A DNA stretch of 64,000 nucleotides from Neostapfia colusana (GCA_030760725.1 JASWHV010000003.1:112314153-112378152); one strand, 5' to 3'; counted from the stretch's first letter, positions 11,825 to 24,500 are shown. Numbers and translations: made by a program. Notes: generated by a model not told the origin, from the sequence alone.

Positions 11825-12226
11825 GACGGGGAAAGGGCGGCGTTCAGTTGTGATCGAGTTTGCGTCGCCCACGAACGAAATTTGGCTGGGATACGCAGGA
11901 ATCCGGGTCGGTTTTGATTCGGGGTGAGAGAGTCCGGCCGAGCGCGGGTGCGAGCGCGAGGAAGAAGAAAGACTGGCGGGCCCCGCATGTTAGTGGGAAG
12001 AAGGGAGCGTGCGCGGCTGCGGGCTGGCGCGGGATCGGTGGGCCGGCTGTTGGGTTTCGGCCCACTGGCCGGTTTTTTTTTCTGTTTTCCTTTTTCTTTT
12101 TTTTTTCTGTTTCTTTTCTGTTTGATTTTAATTTGAATTCCAGTTTGAATTTGAATTTTTGCAATACATGCAACACGTCCAAAAAATTTTAAATTCCCCT
12201 CTTAACAGGATTTTGGAGTGTTACAA

Positions 12227-12240
12227 CTCTACCCCCCTTA
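12227..12240 (-). promoter_or_regulatory. Polypurine tract, family A unit 1
   Basis: TAAGGGGGGTAGAG on the minus strand next to the LTR start; the site of plus-strand priming. Confidence 0.75.
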
Positions 12241-12270
12241 AAAGAAATCTTGTCCTCGAGATTGGTGGTT

Positions 12271-15200
12271 CTAAGAAAACAATTCTGGAAATTGTGCCTT
12301 AAGCTCATCTTCTCGCTCCCAGGTGGCTTCCTCTTCTGAGTGATGCTTCCACTACACCTTGCACATCCGGATTCTTTTATTTCTGTTGAGGCGTTCCATT
12401 GTCTCCAAAATCTTGGATGGTTGCTCGGCATAAGACAAATCCTCAGCTACGTCCACTTCATTCATGGGTAACACCTCTTCAGGCGTCCTCGGGCATTTCT
12501 TGAGTTGTGACACATGGAATACGTCGTGCACATCTGATAGGCGAGCCGGTAATTCTAGTTGATACGCCACTTCGCCTTTCCTCTCCAGAACTTGAAAGGG
12601 TCCGATGTATCGAGGTGACAACTTCCCTTTCACCTTGAACCGACGAAGTCCACGGATAGGGGACACCTTGAGATAGACATAGTCTCCCACGTTGAAAACG
12701 AGCTCTCTTCTTCGTACATCGGTATAGCTCTTTTGGCGTGTCTGTGCTATCCTCAAGTTGTTGCGAATTTCCCTCACCTTCCCTCGGCTTCTTATAGTAC
12801 TTCGGGACCAAACACTTTACTTTCCCCTGTTTGGTTCCAAAATAGGAGAATTCTGCATTTCCTCCCGTACAAAGCTTCAAATGGTGACATCTTCATACTA
12901 GCTTGATTTCCTTGTTATAGGAGAATTCCGCATACGGTAAGTTCTTGTCCCAACTCCGATTGTTTTTGAGTGCACATGCCCTCAGCATATCCTCAAGAAT
13001 CTGATTGGTTCTTTCCGTCTGCCCATCAGTTTGGGGATGATAGGCAGAACTAAAGTTCAGATGGGTTCCCATGGTTTCAAGCAACTTCTGCCAGAACCTT
13101 GAGGTGAACTGTGTCCCTCGATCCGACACTATCTTCTTTGGCACTCCATGGTAACACACGATCCTTGACATGTACAATTCTGCCAATTTGGATCCGCTGT
13201 AGCTTTCTTTCACGGGGATGAAATGAGCTACCTTGGTTAGCCTGTCGATGATGACCCATATTGAATCATATCCTGATTGGGTCCTAGGCAATCCCACTAT
13301 GAAATCCATACCGATTTCTTCCCATTTCCATTCAGGCACTTTGAGTGGTTGCAATAATCCCGCGGGTCGTTGATGTTCTGCTTTCACCAACTGACATGTG
13401 TCACATAGGGCAACATGTTCCGTGACATCTCGCTTCATGCCATACCACCAATACCCGCTCTTGAGGTCCTGGTACATCTTTGTACTCCCAGGATGGATGG
13501 AATAGTCGGAATCGTGAGCCTCCTTCAAAATCAATTCACGAATATCTTTTACTTCAGGCACGCAGATTCTTTTCCCGTGCCACACCGTACCTTGTTCATC
13601 CTCTCTGAAACCAGGAGCTTTATTTTCCTTGATGAGTTGCCTGATTTCTTGTATGTTCTCGTCGTTCTTTTGACCATCGCGTATGTCTTGCTCTAGTGTG
13701 GAGTTCACTTCCATGGCGATGGCTTCACCACTATTCACAAGGCATAGATTGAGCCTTATAATCTCGTCCTTCAATTCTGCAGGCATGTCCTTCAAGCTCA
13801 ACTTATTGACCTGCACTTTCCGACTTAAAGCATCGGCCACGACGTTTGCTTTCCCAGGATGATAGTTGATGCCCACATCAAAGTCATTGATTAGCTCTAA
13901 CCATCTCCTTTGTCTGAGGTTGAGATCTGGCTGTGTGGAAATGTACTTCAAACTCTTATGATCCGTATATATCTCTGTCCTCTTCCCCATCAAATAGTGC
14001 CGCCAAATTTTCAACGCGTGTACCACTGCGGCTAGTTCTAGGTCATGTGTAGGATAGTTTTTCTCGTGCTTCCGGAGTTGTCGGGATGCATAAGCCACGA
14101 CATGCCTATCTTGCATGAGAACACATCCCAACCCGTTTCCAGAGGCATCGCCGTACACCGTAAAGTTCTTCTGCATATCTGGCATAACTAGCACAGAGGC
14201 TGTTGTCAATCTCCCCTTTAACTCCTGAAAACTCGTCTCGCACTGTGGCGTCCATGTGAATGTGATTCCCTTCTCCAACAGTTTGGTAAGGGGTCTCGAT
14301 ATCTTAGAGAATCCCTCAATAAACCGTCGATAGTATCCAGCCAATCCCAAGAAGCTTCGAACTTCCCCGACATTTTCAGGGGTCTTCCACTTCTGTATAT
14401 CCTCGATTTTGGCGGGATCCACGGAGATTCCTCCCTCCAAGATTATATGTCCTAAGAAGGGAACTCTCTTCAGCAAAAAATCACACTTGCTCAACTTGGC
14501 ATATAGTTGGTGTTCTCTCAGCCTCTGCAACACCAACCTTAGATGTTTCTCATGTTCTTCTTCATTTTTGGAGAAGACGAGAATATCATCTATGAAAACC
14601 ACCACAAATTTGTCTAGATATTCCATGAATACCTTGTTCATGAGATACATGAAGTATGCCGGGGCATTAGTTAGCCCGAAAGGCATGACAGTGTATTCAT
14701 ACAGTCCGTACCGAGATACGAAAGCTGTCTTGGGGATATCAGATTGCCTTATCTTGAGTTGGTGGTATCCCGACCTGAGATCAATTTTCGAGAACACACA
14801 AGCTCCCCTCAACTGATCAAACAAGTCTTCAATGCGGGGTAATGGGTACTTGTTCTTGATGGTCACCTCATTCAAGGCATGGTAATCCACGCATAACCTT
14901 TGGGTTCCGTCCTTCTTGGGCACAAATATGACCGGAGCTCCCCAAGGTGAGGAACAAGGATGAATATACCCCTTCTCCGTCAATTCTCTCAAATGATCCT
15001 TGAGTTCTCCCAGCTGCTTGGAGTCCATCCGATAAGGTCTCTTGTATATCGGGGCGGTTCCGGGCACTAGCTCAATTGCGAATTCCACTTCACGATCGGG
15101 AGGCATACCTGACAACTCCTCCGGAAAAACATCTGGATATTCCCTGATGGTCCTGATCTCCTCAACTTTCACCTCAACTTGATTTAATTTAACGTCCCTC

Positions 15201-16737
15201 CTAGGCTCTTGTATTGTTATAAACTTTACTTTTGTGCCACTAGGGTGCGTTAGTTCCACCGTTCTGGTCGAACAATGGATGATTCCTTTATGTTGGTCAA
15301 CCAATCCATACCCAAGATAATATCTATCCCTTGTGAATCTATCACTATGAGGTTAGCAGTAAATACTACCCCATTAATGTCTAGGTTCACTTTGGGACAC
15401 ACTTGTCTTGTCCTTATTTCTCCACCTGGAGAGTTTACTGCTAGCATATGATTCATTTGTGTTGTTGCTAGGTCATACTTCTTAACGAACCCTTGGGCAA
15501 TGAACGAGTGGGTAGCACCAGAATCAAACAATAGGGTTGCGAGGTGTAAGTTGGCAGGAAACTTACCAACTACCACGTACGGTGCCTCTTGCGCTTCCTC
15601 CATGGTGACGTGGTTCACCCGTCCTCTTATTACATTCTGCTGTTGTGGCTGCGTGGGCTTCTTCTTTGGGCACTTATGGGCGTAGTGCCCCACTTCACCA
15701 CAGCTAAAACATTGCACCCCAACCTTAGGTGCCTGGCCTTTGTTGTCTTGGGGTTGGTTTGGGGGTCCTTGCACTGCTGGTCGAGGTTGATATGTAGGGC
15801 GAGGCTGCTGTACGAACTGACGTTGTGGCTGTGCTGGTGCTGCCGGAGGCCTGTAGTTCGGGTTGTACCCTCTTGGTGCTGAGTAGGGTACCGCAGCATG
15901 GTTCGTCTGCCCTGCGGGTTGCTGCATCAGACGTGGGCGGGTGTTGCTCCCTGAGGCTTGATGTGACCACCCGGCCTTCCTCTTATTCTCATTTTCCAAG
16001 GCCTTCAGCTTCCTTTCTACCACAAACGCTCTGTCCACCATCTTTTGGAAGCTTTCATACTCATTTGAGGACATTGCACACTGCATTTCTGCGGTAAGTC
16101 CTTCCACGAAACAATCTTGTTTCTGCTCATCAGTCTCTATGTCCCGTGGGGCATAACGGGAGAGTTGGGTAAATTTAGTGAGGTATTCCCTCACAGTCAT
16201 GTTACCTTGCTGCAGTCCCAAGAACTCTTTCCTCTTGTTTTTGAGTTCACCCCTTGGTATGTAATGGTTGCGGAAGCTACGCTTGAACTCTTCCCAAGTG
16301 ATGTTCTCAGGGTCATGAAGGGCGGCCACGTAGGCGGTCCACCAATCAGCAGCAGGTCCATGCAATTGATGAGAGGCAAACAGCACCCTCTCATACCCTT
16401 GGCACTGTATAATCCTCATCTTGCTTTCAATGGTCTTTAGCCAATCGTCTGCCTCCAGAGGTTCAGCAGCACTTGCAAACTTTGGAGGTTGAGTTCCTAG
16501 AAACTCACTCAACCTTGGTTGGCGTGGTGCAGCTTGTGGAGGTGGAACTTGATGCAAGTTGGCCACTACTTGAGTCAAGTTCTGGATGAGCTGATTTTGA
16601 TTCTCAAGCATTTGGTGGAGGGGATCAACTCCTTCACGGCGACCACCCCTGTCTTGGCCTCCTGAAAGATGAGGGTTGCAGGCCTCATCGTTGTTGGTGG
16701 CGGGGTTGGCAGCGCGACCTTTTCCTCTTCCGGCCAT
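12271..16737 (-). pseudogene. Family A gag-pol polyprotein, unit 1 (frameshifted)
   Basis: The start is the ATG at 16737 (MAGRGKGRAANPATNN). Gag is intact, with a capsid-like region at residues ~75-250 (DWWTAYVAAL, YIPRGELKNKRKEF) and the zinc knuckle CFSCGEVGHYAHKC. It runs on in frame to protease (LLFDSGATHSF, IILGMDWL). A 1-base deletion near 15295 (ACCAACATAA where unit 2 has ACCAAACATAA) ends this frame. The next frame (15304-12893) carries RT with FIDDIL, RNase H, and integrase to SYNK, where a further 1-base change near 12905 breaks it. Another 1-base loss is near 12787, and a TAG replaces a glutamine in the chromodomain near 12350. The end is the TAG at 12271. The breaks are recent-looking point lesions. 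Confidence 0.9.
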
Positions 16738-17037
16738 CTAGCATGATCAACCAAATGTTAATTTAAAGCATTACGTATCATCTTACTACTTTCACTTGTT
16801 TGTACTTTGAAGTGTTGATGCTTTGTTATACTTTTCTGAGGGTTCATATCTCACACAAAATAAATGCAATATTATTTCATGTGGGTTCACACACCAAAAC
16901 AAAACAATCTGAAGACGAGGCTGTGGACACTTGCTCATGGCTTCCATAACTCACGTCACACACACCATTAACTAAGATAACGACTCAACTACTCGACATC
17001 CTGCTAAACTAAGGGAAGGACTCTACACTACTCGTAT

Positions 17038-17808
17038 TCACTGAGCTGGCTCCTTGGGGTCTTTCTCATCATTGCGGCTGCCTTCTGACTCTGCTTTGGG
17101 TGGAGAAGCTGCTGGTGGAGAAGTGCGACGACGTCTGATCGCCCGGCGATCTGGGGAGTCAGGAGTCCATGTATCATTCACGGTGACACACAGTTCATTC
17201 CCATCTCCTCTTTCTCTCACCCTCAAGCAGGCTCGCAGCAATGCCTCCGTTTCCTTCAGGGTGTCTCGAACATCCTGAAGCTCTTGCTGACACTCCTGCA
17301 GTCGAGTGCTGAGCATAGCAGCATCCTCCAAGCACAAGTCCATGTGCTCATGGGAAGTCCCTTGCTGCACTGGTGGGTACTTGAACTCCGTGGTACCACT
17401 CTCACGCTGGAGGACATACATGTACTCAGTCCTGTCCAGGTGGCGATGATAGATGTGACTCTGGCAGGTGATGGCCTCCCAGGTGACATCCTTCTCCGCA
17501 TCGACCTGTGTCGCTCGACAAGCTAGAGAGCGGTGGATCTTAAGCAGCTGATTTTCATGGATAATCCTCATTTCTGAACTCCATTCTTCCCGCTTCTCCC
17601 GGATGGTCCTGGTGGAGCTATAGTGTATGATTAGCTTGCCCGTATTGCCGGCGGCTTCGAGCATACGTCGAAGACGGCGCAACAAGCCTCCTACTGCCAA
17701 TCCGTAGAAAAGGTACGTCACCGTACGGCTCTCCTCTCTTTCGGCAAGGGCAACTACGGGAACTCTCCCTCCTGTGGACTTACGAGCGGTGCGAATCATG
17801 CGAACCAT
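17038..17808 (-). CDS. ORF0, extra protein upstream of gag in family A (intact, 256 aa)
   Basis: A complete 256-codon frame lies between the primer-binding site and gag, read in the same direction, with a 300-bp spacer before gag. I do not recognise a catalytic domain. Visible features: a basic N-terminus (MVRMIRTARKSTGG), a hydrophobic stretch with basic residues after it (VTYLFYGLAVGG then LLRRLRRML, residues 31-50), a likely coiled coil at 157-197 (LEDAAMLSTRLQECQQELQD and on), the motif TWTPDSP at 213-219, then an RRAIRRRR basic cluster and an acidic/proline tail. The other family A copies (26281, 47104) are frame-broken but alignable, and family B has a relative at 54021. Extra ORFs here have been described in rice Gypsy elements (orf0 of RIRE-type elements, from memory). 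The function is unknown; a nucleic-acid-binding or Gag-partner role is a guess. Confidence 0.75.
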   Translation of the reverse strand: MVRMIRTARKSTGGRVPVVALAEREESRTVTYLFYGLAVGGLLRRLRRMLEAAGNTGKLIIHYSSTRTIREKREEWSSEMRIIHENQLLKIHRSLACRATQVDAEKDVTWEAITCQSHIYHRHLDRTEYMYVLQRESGTTEFKYPPVQQGTSHEHMDLCLEDAAMLSTRLQECQQELQDVRDTLKETEALLRACLRVRERGDGNELCVTVNDTWTPDSPDRRAIRRRRTSPPAASPPKAESEGSRNDEKDPKEPAQ

Positions 17809-18007
17809 CTAAAACAAAAAGCATTTAAACTTAGGTTAGATAGACTTTTAAACAAAAATCCTATTTTGAATGAAAATTGGTAAGATGAAGAAAGTGCCTC
17901 CATTAAATAACACTTTTCAACACACACCTTGTAAAATAGTTTTTAAGAAAATAGGGCCCTTAAATACGTCCATTTCTACCTAGGTCCACGTTCCTACGGG
18001 CAACCTT

Positions 18008-18020
18008 GGCTCTGATACCA
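18008..18020 (-). promoter_or_regulatory. Primer-binding site, family A unit 1
   Basis: Minus-strand TGGTATCAGAGCC, complementary to the initiator Met tRNA 3' end, 4 bases from the LTR terminus at 18025. The leader from here to ORF0 (17809-18007) has no coding sequence. Confidence 0.88.
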
Positions 18021-18365
18021 CTTCTGTCACACCCGGTTTTTCCGAAGGACAACTGAGTGAATGTCACATGTATGCCATGATCATTTTCTCATACATGTGA
18101 TGACAAATAGTGAAGAATCATTTATTACAAGCCAGGTGTCAAATATAAATAAGTCTTACATAGCAAATGTCTCGATGGACAATAATAAGTTCATCTCAAG
18201 TAAATAAACTAGCAGTGGAATATTATTCTTGTGGGCTCCGTCACAGGCGTTGCCCGGGGTCTCCATGAACCTAGAAACCTTCTTCGGGTCCAAAGTCTTG
18301 ATCATTATACACCACCTCATTATCTTGACCTGAGCAGCAGTATAAACCAACAAATATGCAAGGTT

Positions 18366-18382
18366 GAGTACCGATGGTACTC
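18366..18382. other. GAGTACC-GAT-GGTACTC hairpin, family A LTR copy 2
   Basis: A perfect 7-bp stem with a 3-base loop. Equivalent hairpins are at 9123-9139 (one mismatch), 27536-27552, 36125-36141, 37003-37019 and 48426-48442. Family B keeps the GAGTAC/GTACTC stem with a different loop (53437-53453). Confidence 0.7.
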
Positions 18383-18656
18383 AGCAAGTGTGGGAAAGTT
18401 ATGCCATGCATGGCTAGAACAAGGGGAGGTCGAACTCATGGTTAAAGCACTACGCAATTAATACCTATCACCTTAGCTTATTAAACACCTACATTACTAC
18501 ACAGGTGAAATGGTCCCAATCTCCCATCCCATCATCAAAATCAAATAACCATAACATCATTTCCAATGTTAAGCTCCCCGCTTAACATCCACAACTTCCA
18601 AAGCCATCATCCTCTAATCATGAATAAGTCCAAGCCGCTCTTGACCGTGAGCACAG

Positions 18657-18684
18657 CTGTCATGACAGTTTTGACTCTGCAGAG
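18657..18684. other. Paired palindromes, family A LTR copy 2
   Basis: CTGTCATGACAG (18657-18668) and CTCTGCAGAG (18675-18684), separated by 6 bases. Confidence 0.7.
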
Positions 18685-21062
18685 TTTGCATCACTGTACC
18701 CACATGTAGTGATTTCATCCCCCGTTGCCGGGTGGACTAAAAGAACCTCCATTATGCCAGTGGCTACGAACCACATTCACACTTCCCAGGTGTGTAGCCA
18801 GGAGATCACTACGAAGCCTTTACAAAGGGATTCCCGATGAGAGTGGGCCCGCTGAGGTTTCACCCCTAACAGCATACAAGAGGCTCCAACCCCGCTGCAG
18901 TGGCCCCCTCTTGAGCCTTGCGGTTCATATGGTAGTCCAGCTGACACCTATTCCCCGCACCATCCAACACACCCATACTACGCCGGGGATACACCTAATT
19001 AATTGGCCAAGCTGCCCCATCTTAGCATGTGGTTGGCACGGTAAAGCCAGGTTACATGCTCCATGAACCGGTCCTTAGGATCCAGGCAAGTACTAAACAC
19101 AAACCCGAGTCTCGTGCACCCAGCACCAACCAAAACATCCAATTTGCCTTGATCCCTACCTCCACATAACTCATAATATCTCATTCAAGAGTATGGTAAA
19201 AATAAACTGATGATCCCATATCCCAAATATCCCATTCTAAGCATGGCTAAGCATATGCAGAATAATAAATGACATGATAAAATAAATCCCAACCCAAGCT
19301 ACAAGGAAACAAGGTAATGCAATTCTAGGGAAACTTCCTAGCATGGGTTTCATATTTCATTTAACAATGCAAATAATTCTATCTACACATCCTAGCATAG
19401 GATCAAAGTGGTCAAGGACACTTGCCTCCTTCCTGCTGCTCTTGAAATGGGTAGTCCTGATCTTGGAAAGGAAGAACTTGCTCTGGAGCAGGTTCTACAT
19501 CATACCATCACACATAGCAAAAGAAAAACAACAATCCATAAGACATAGTTCACACTTCCACTTCATACAAACCACACATTCACATTTATGAAAGTCATTC
19601 ACAATTATATGTGTTGTGGTTACTCTATGGGTGTTGATTTGTGGCTTACATGCACTTTTAATCATGTGTATATGATTCCTACTTTTGTATTCACATTTAT
19701 GCTTGTATACTATATATATGAGTTTCCAATTTAAATAAATTCCTTATATTCAATTACTACACCTTTTAGCTACTAAGTATGCATGAAAGGTATTTTCCTA
19801 CTCCATATGTGTCTTCAAAACTTCTACCCACCCTAAACTGAATTCTTTGGATTTTGGAAACTTCATTTATCATTTTCTAATTATTTATACCTAGCTTGCT
19901 ATATTTTCAAATTTACTTCCTATGCCTAAATGGGTACTTTATTATGAGAATAGTAAGACACATCATCTAAACAGAATAGATTCTGGTCCAAAATAATTAA
20001 TAATATATTTTTGATCTTTTCCTCTGATGTAAACTATTTTACATTTATTTTTCTAATTTTCAGAATTATTTTCTACTTAAAAATGTGTCCCTCTAACTAA
20101 TAAATGTGAATAATCGATTATACAGATTCATTTCAGCCAAAAATCTATTTTTATCTCACTCCAGGGTTTTCTAAGTACTAGGAAGGTTTTTAATTTGAAT
20201 TTGACACTATGTTTGTCCCACCTTTTAAATTTTAAACACTAGCCACTTATTCAAATTCCTAACTTTAATATCAAATAGGGTTAAAAAGGTAAACTCACCC
20301 CACTACAGGGTCCATTAATTTATTTTAAGAATTTCCATGGGTCTAACTACACTTAACAGAGGGTTTTTTCCTAATTTTTATCAAGTCCAGGGGCTAAAAC
20401 TGATTTTTAAATGAATTTACATGATTTTCTGAAGTTTCAGGGGCTAGATCAGAAGTTTCCGGGGCTAGCTCTTATTTCCCGAGAACCCCAGGGGGTAGCA
20501 CGTAAGAATTCCAGTCTTTATAACGCGGGGCTGACGTGGACCGTCCGATTTAAAACAGACGGCTGAGATTATAACATCGAACCGGTACGCGGGGATTTAA
20601 ACTCTACCGTGCGATTTAAAAATAAACGGCGCACAAGCGGCCACGTCGCTCTGATCGAGCGCGGGCGGCGCTGCCCGGCGGCGCACGGCGGCGGGAGGCG
20701 GCGATCTCGCCGGAGAGTTTTGGATCTTCGTAAATTCTTCCTAGACCTGTGATTTTATGACATAGATCGGTAGAGGGGAGGTCGGGGATCTCACCTCGCG
20801 GGTTTTCTTGAGCTCGGAGGTCCTGGTGGGCGGTCGGCGACGAGATCCGAGGTGAATTCACGGCGAGGCTCGTCGGCGCTGTGTTTGAACCGCAAACCAC
20901 CGCTTTTTCTGCACCTGCGAGGTTCCCCGGAGGCGGTGGATCAAGACCAGCGAGTTAGATCGGAATTCCTGAGCGTAGCTCGGCCAGAATTCGTCGGAGG
21001 GGCTCGGGTTCTCACCGGAGAGAAAATCGGCAGATCGTGGGGAAAACGGGACGATGCCGGGG

Positions 21063-21070
21063 TTTTTATA
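21063..21070 (-). promoter_or_regulatory. TATA box, family A LTR copy 2
   Basis: Minus-strand TATAAAAA in the context GTCTATAAAAACCCC. Confidence 0.68.
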
Positions 21071-21467
21071 GACGGGGAAAGGGCGGTGTTCGGTTGTGAT
21101 CGAGTTTGCGTCGCCACGAACGAAATTCGGCTGGGATACGCAGGAATCCGGGTCGGTTTTGATTCGGGGTGAGAGAGTCCGGCCGAGAGCTGGCGCGAGC
21201 GCGAGGAAGAAGAAAGACTGGCGGGCCCTGCATGTCAGTGGGAAGAAGGGGGCGCGCGCGGCTGCGGGCTGGCGCGGGATCGGTGGGCCGGCTGGTGGGT
21301 TTGCCCATTGGCCGGTTTTTTTTCTGTTTTCCTTTTTCTTTTTTTTTCTATTTCTTTTCTGTTTTGTGTTTAATTTGAATTCCAGTTTGAATTTGAATTT
21401 TTGCAGTACATGCAACACGTCCAAAAATTTTTAAATTCCCCTCTTAACAGGATTTTGGGGTGTTACA

Positions 21468-21482
21468 GCTCTACCCCCCTTA
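21468..21482 (-). promoter_or_regulatory. Polypurine tract, family A unit 2
   Basis: Minus-strand TAAGGGGGGTAGAGC directly against the LTR. Confidence 0.75.
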
Positions 21483-21512
21483 AAAGAAATTTCGTCCTCG
21501 AGATTGGTGGTT

Positions 21513-24500
21513 CTAAGAAAACAATTCCGGAAATTGTGCCTTAAGCTCATCTTCTCGCTCCCAGGTGGCTTCCTCTTCTGAGTGATGCTTCCACTGCACC
21601 TTGCACATCCGGATTCTTTTATTTTTGGTGAGGTGTTCCATTGTCTTCAAAATCTTGGATGGTTGCTCGGCATAAGACAAATCCTCAGCTACGTCCACTT
21701 CATTCATGGGTAACACCTCTTCAGGCGTCCTCAGGCATTTCTTGAGTTGTGACACATGGAATACGTCGTGCACATCCGATAGGCGAGCCGGTAATTCTAG
21801 TTGATACGCCACTTCGCCTTTCCTCTCCAGAACTTGAAAGGGTCTGATGTATTGAGGTGACAACTTCCCTTTCACCTTGAACCGACGAAGTCCTCGGATA
21901 GGGGACACCTTGAGATAGACATAGTCTCCCACGTTGAAAACGAGCTCTCTTCTTCGTACATCGGCATAGCTCTTTTGGCGTGTTTGTGCTATCCTCAAGT
22001 TGTTGCGAATTTCCCTCACCTTCGCCTCGGCTTCTTGTAGTACTTCGGGACCAAACACTTTACTTTCCCCTGTTTGGTTCCAAAATAGGGGAGTTCTGCA
22101 TTTCCTCCCGTACAAAGCTTCAAACGGTGACATCTTCATACTAGCTTGATAGCTGTTGTTATAGGAGAATTCCACATATGGTAAGTTCTTGTCCCAACTC
22201 TGATTGTTTTTGAGTGCACATGCCCTCAGCATATCCTCAAGAATCTGATTGGTTCTTTCCGTCTGCCCATCAGTTTGGGGATGATAGGCAGAACTAAAGT
22301 TCAGATGGGTTCCCATGGTTTCAAGCAACTTCTGCCAAAACCTTGAGGTGAACTGTGTCCCTCGATCCGATACTATCTTCTTTGGCACTCCATGGTAACA
22401 CACGATCCTTGACATGTACAATTCTGCCAATTTGGATCCGCTATAGCTTTCTTTCACGAGGATGAAATGAGCTACCTTGGTTAGCCTGTCGATGATGACC
22501 CATATTGAATCATATCCTGATTGGGTCCTAGGCAATCCCACTATGAAATCCATACCGATTTCTTCCCATTTCCATTCAGGCACTTTGAGTGGTTGCAATA
22601 ATACCGCGGGTCGTTGATGTTCTGCTTTCACCAACTGACATGTGTCACATAGGGCAACATGTTCCGCGACATCTCGCTTCATGCCATACCACCAATACCT
22701 GCTCTTGAGGTCCTGGTACATCTTCGTACTCCCAGGATGGATGGAATAGTTGGAATCGTGAGCCTCCTTCAAAATAAATTCACGAATCTCTTTTACTTCA
22801 GGCACGCAGATTCTTTTCCCGTGCCACACCGTACCTTGTTCATCCTCTCTGAAACCAGGAGCTTTATTTTCCTTGATGAGTTGCCTGATTTCTTGTATGT
22901 TCTCGTCGTTCTTTTGACCATCGCGTATGTCTTGCTCTGGTGTGGAGTCCACTTCCATGGCGATGGCTTCACCACTATTCACAAGGCATAGATTGAGCCT
23001 TATAATCTCGTCCTTCAATTCTGCAGGCATGTCCTTCAAGCTCAACTTATTGACCTGCACTTTCCGACTTAAAGCATCGGCCACGACGTTTGCTTTCCCA
23101 GGATGATAGTTGATGCCCACATCAAAGTCATTGATTAGCTCTAACCATCTCCTTTGTCTGAGGTTGAGATCTGGCTGTGTGAAAATGTACTTCAAACTCT
23201 TATGATCCGTATATATCTCTGTCCTCTTCCCCATCAAATAGTGCCGCCAAATTTTCAACGCATGTACCACTGCGGCTAGTTCTAGGTCATGTGTAGGATA
23301 GTTTTTCTCGTGCTTCCGGAGTTGTCGGGATGCATAAGCCACGACATGCCCTTCTTGCATGAGAACACATCCCAACCCGTTTCCAGAGGCATCGCAGTAC
23401 ACCGTAAAGTTCTTCTGCATATCTGGCATAACTAGCACATGGGCTGTTGTCAATCTCTCCTTGAACTCCTGAAAACTCGTCTCGCACTGTGGCGTCCATG
23501 TGAATGTGATTCCCTTCTCCAACAGTTTGGTAAGGGGTCTCGAGATCTTAGATAATCCCTCAATAAACCATCGATAGTATCCAGCCAATCCCAAGAATCT
23601 TCGAACTTCCCCGACATTTTCAGGGGTCTTCCACTTCTGTATATCCTCGATTTTGGCGGGATCCATGGAGATTCCTCCCTCCGAGATTATATGTCCTAAG
23701 AAGGGAACTCTCTTCAGCCAAAACTCACACTTGCTCAACTTGGCATATAGTTGGTGTTCTCTCAGCCTCTGCAACACCAACCTTAGATGTTTCTCATGTT
23801 CTTCTTCATTTTTGGAGAAGACGAGAATGTCATCTATGAAAACCACCATAAATTTATCCAGATATTCCATGAATACCTTGTTCATGAGATACATGAAGTA
23901 TGCCGGGGCATTAGTTAGCCCGAAAGGCATGACAGTGTATTCATACAGTCCGTACCGAGATACGAAAGCTATCTTGGGGATATCAGATTGCCTTATCTTG
24001 AGTTGGTGGTATCCCGACCTGAGATCAATTTTTGAGAACACACAAGCTCCCCTCAACTGATCAAACAAGTCTTCAATACGGGGTAATGGGTACTTGTTCT
24101 TGATGGTCACCTCATTCAAGGCACGGTAATCCACGCATAACCTTTGGGTTCCGTCCTTCTTGGGCACAAATATGACCGGAGCTCCCCAAGGTGAGGAACT
24201 AGGACGAATATACCCCTTCTCCGTCAATTCTCTCAAATGATCCTTGAGTTCTCCCAGCTGCTTGGAGTCCATCCGATAAGGTCTCTTGTATATCGGGGAG
24301 GTTCCGGGCACTAGCTCAATTGCGAATTCCACTTCACGATCGGGAGGCATACCTGGCAACTCCTCCGGAAAAACATCTGGATATTCCCTGATGGTCCTGA
24401 TCTCCTCAACTTTCACCTCAACTTGATTTAATTTAACGTCCCTCCTAGGCTCTTGTATTGTTATAAACTTTACTTTTGTGCCACTAGGGTGTGTTAGTAC

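Larger units (their letters stand above)
8885..12225 (-). mobile_element. Family A LTR, copy 1 (lacks ~103 bp at its 3' tip)
   Basis: Matches the LTRs at 18025 and 27195 from CAAG-CAGGTGTCGAATAT to the terminus GTGTTACA at 12225. Compared with copy 3, the first 103 bp (plus-strand sense) are missing; 91 of these are found as an orphan at 46648-46738. The CRM pol frame runs up to the break. The LTR ORFs on both strands are not conserved among copies and are not called. The TATA box is at 11817-11824 on the minus strand. Confidence 0.88.
18330..19425 (-). other. Candidate GC-AG intron / structured U5 module, family A
   Basis: On the minus strand the segment begins GCAAGTGTCC after ..AG (an exact AG|GCAAGT donor of the rare GC-AG class). 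It ends in a T-rich tract and TGCTGCTCAG|GTCAAG, a good acceptor. A branch-site-like TACTCAAC lies ~36-40 bases before the acceptor, inside a GAGTACC/GGTACTC hairpin. Family B has the same arrangement at almost the same length (1044 versus 1096 bp). Splicing itself is not shown. The segment may instead be an RNA structural region. Confidence 0.4.
18025..21467 (-). mobile_element. Family A LTR, copy 2 (complete, shared by both units)
   Basis: 3443 bp. In plus-strand reading it starts TGTCACACCCGG and ends GGGGTGTTACA, the short inverted termini expected of an LTR. A primer-binding site lies on its left and a polypurine tract on its right, so it is at once the 5' LTR of unit 1 and the 3' LTR of unit 2. 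A TATA box (21063-21070) lies ~400 bp from its transcriptional start. The ~1-kb region 18330-19425 carries the structured module shared with family B. Confidence 0.93.

Noticed and set aside
18000..18024. tRNA-like TGGTATCAGAGCC sequence as a tRNA gene
   Set aside because: Only the 3' end complement is present, placed 4 bases from an LTR: it is a primer-binding site. No cloverleaf could be built.
20858..21424. A 188-codon minus-strand frame inside the family A LTR, with partial versions in the other copies
   Set aside because: It spans U3, the TATA box and R. The other LTR copies break it at different places by frameshift, and its composition follows the K/R/P-rich LTR sequence. Nothing suggests it is translated.
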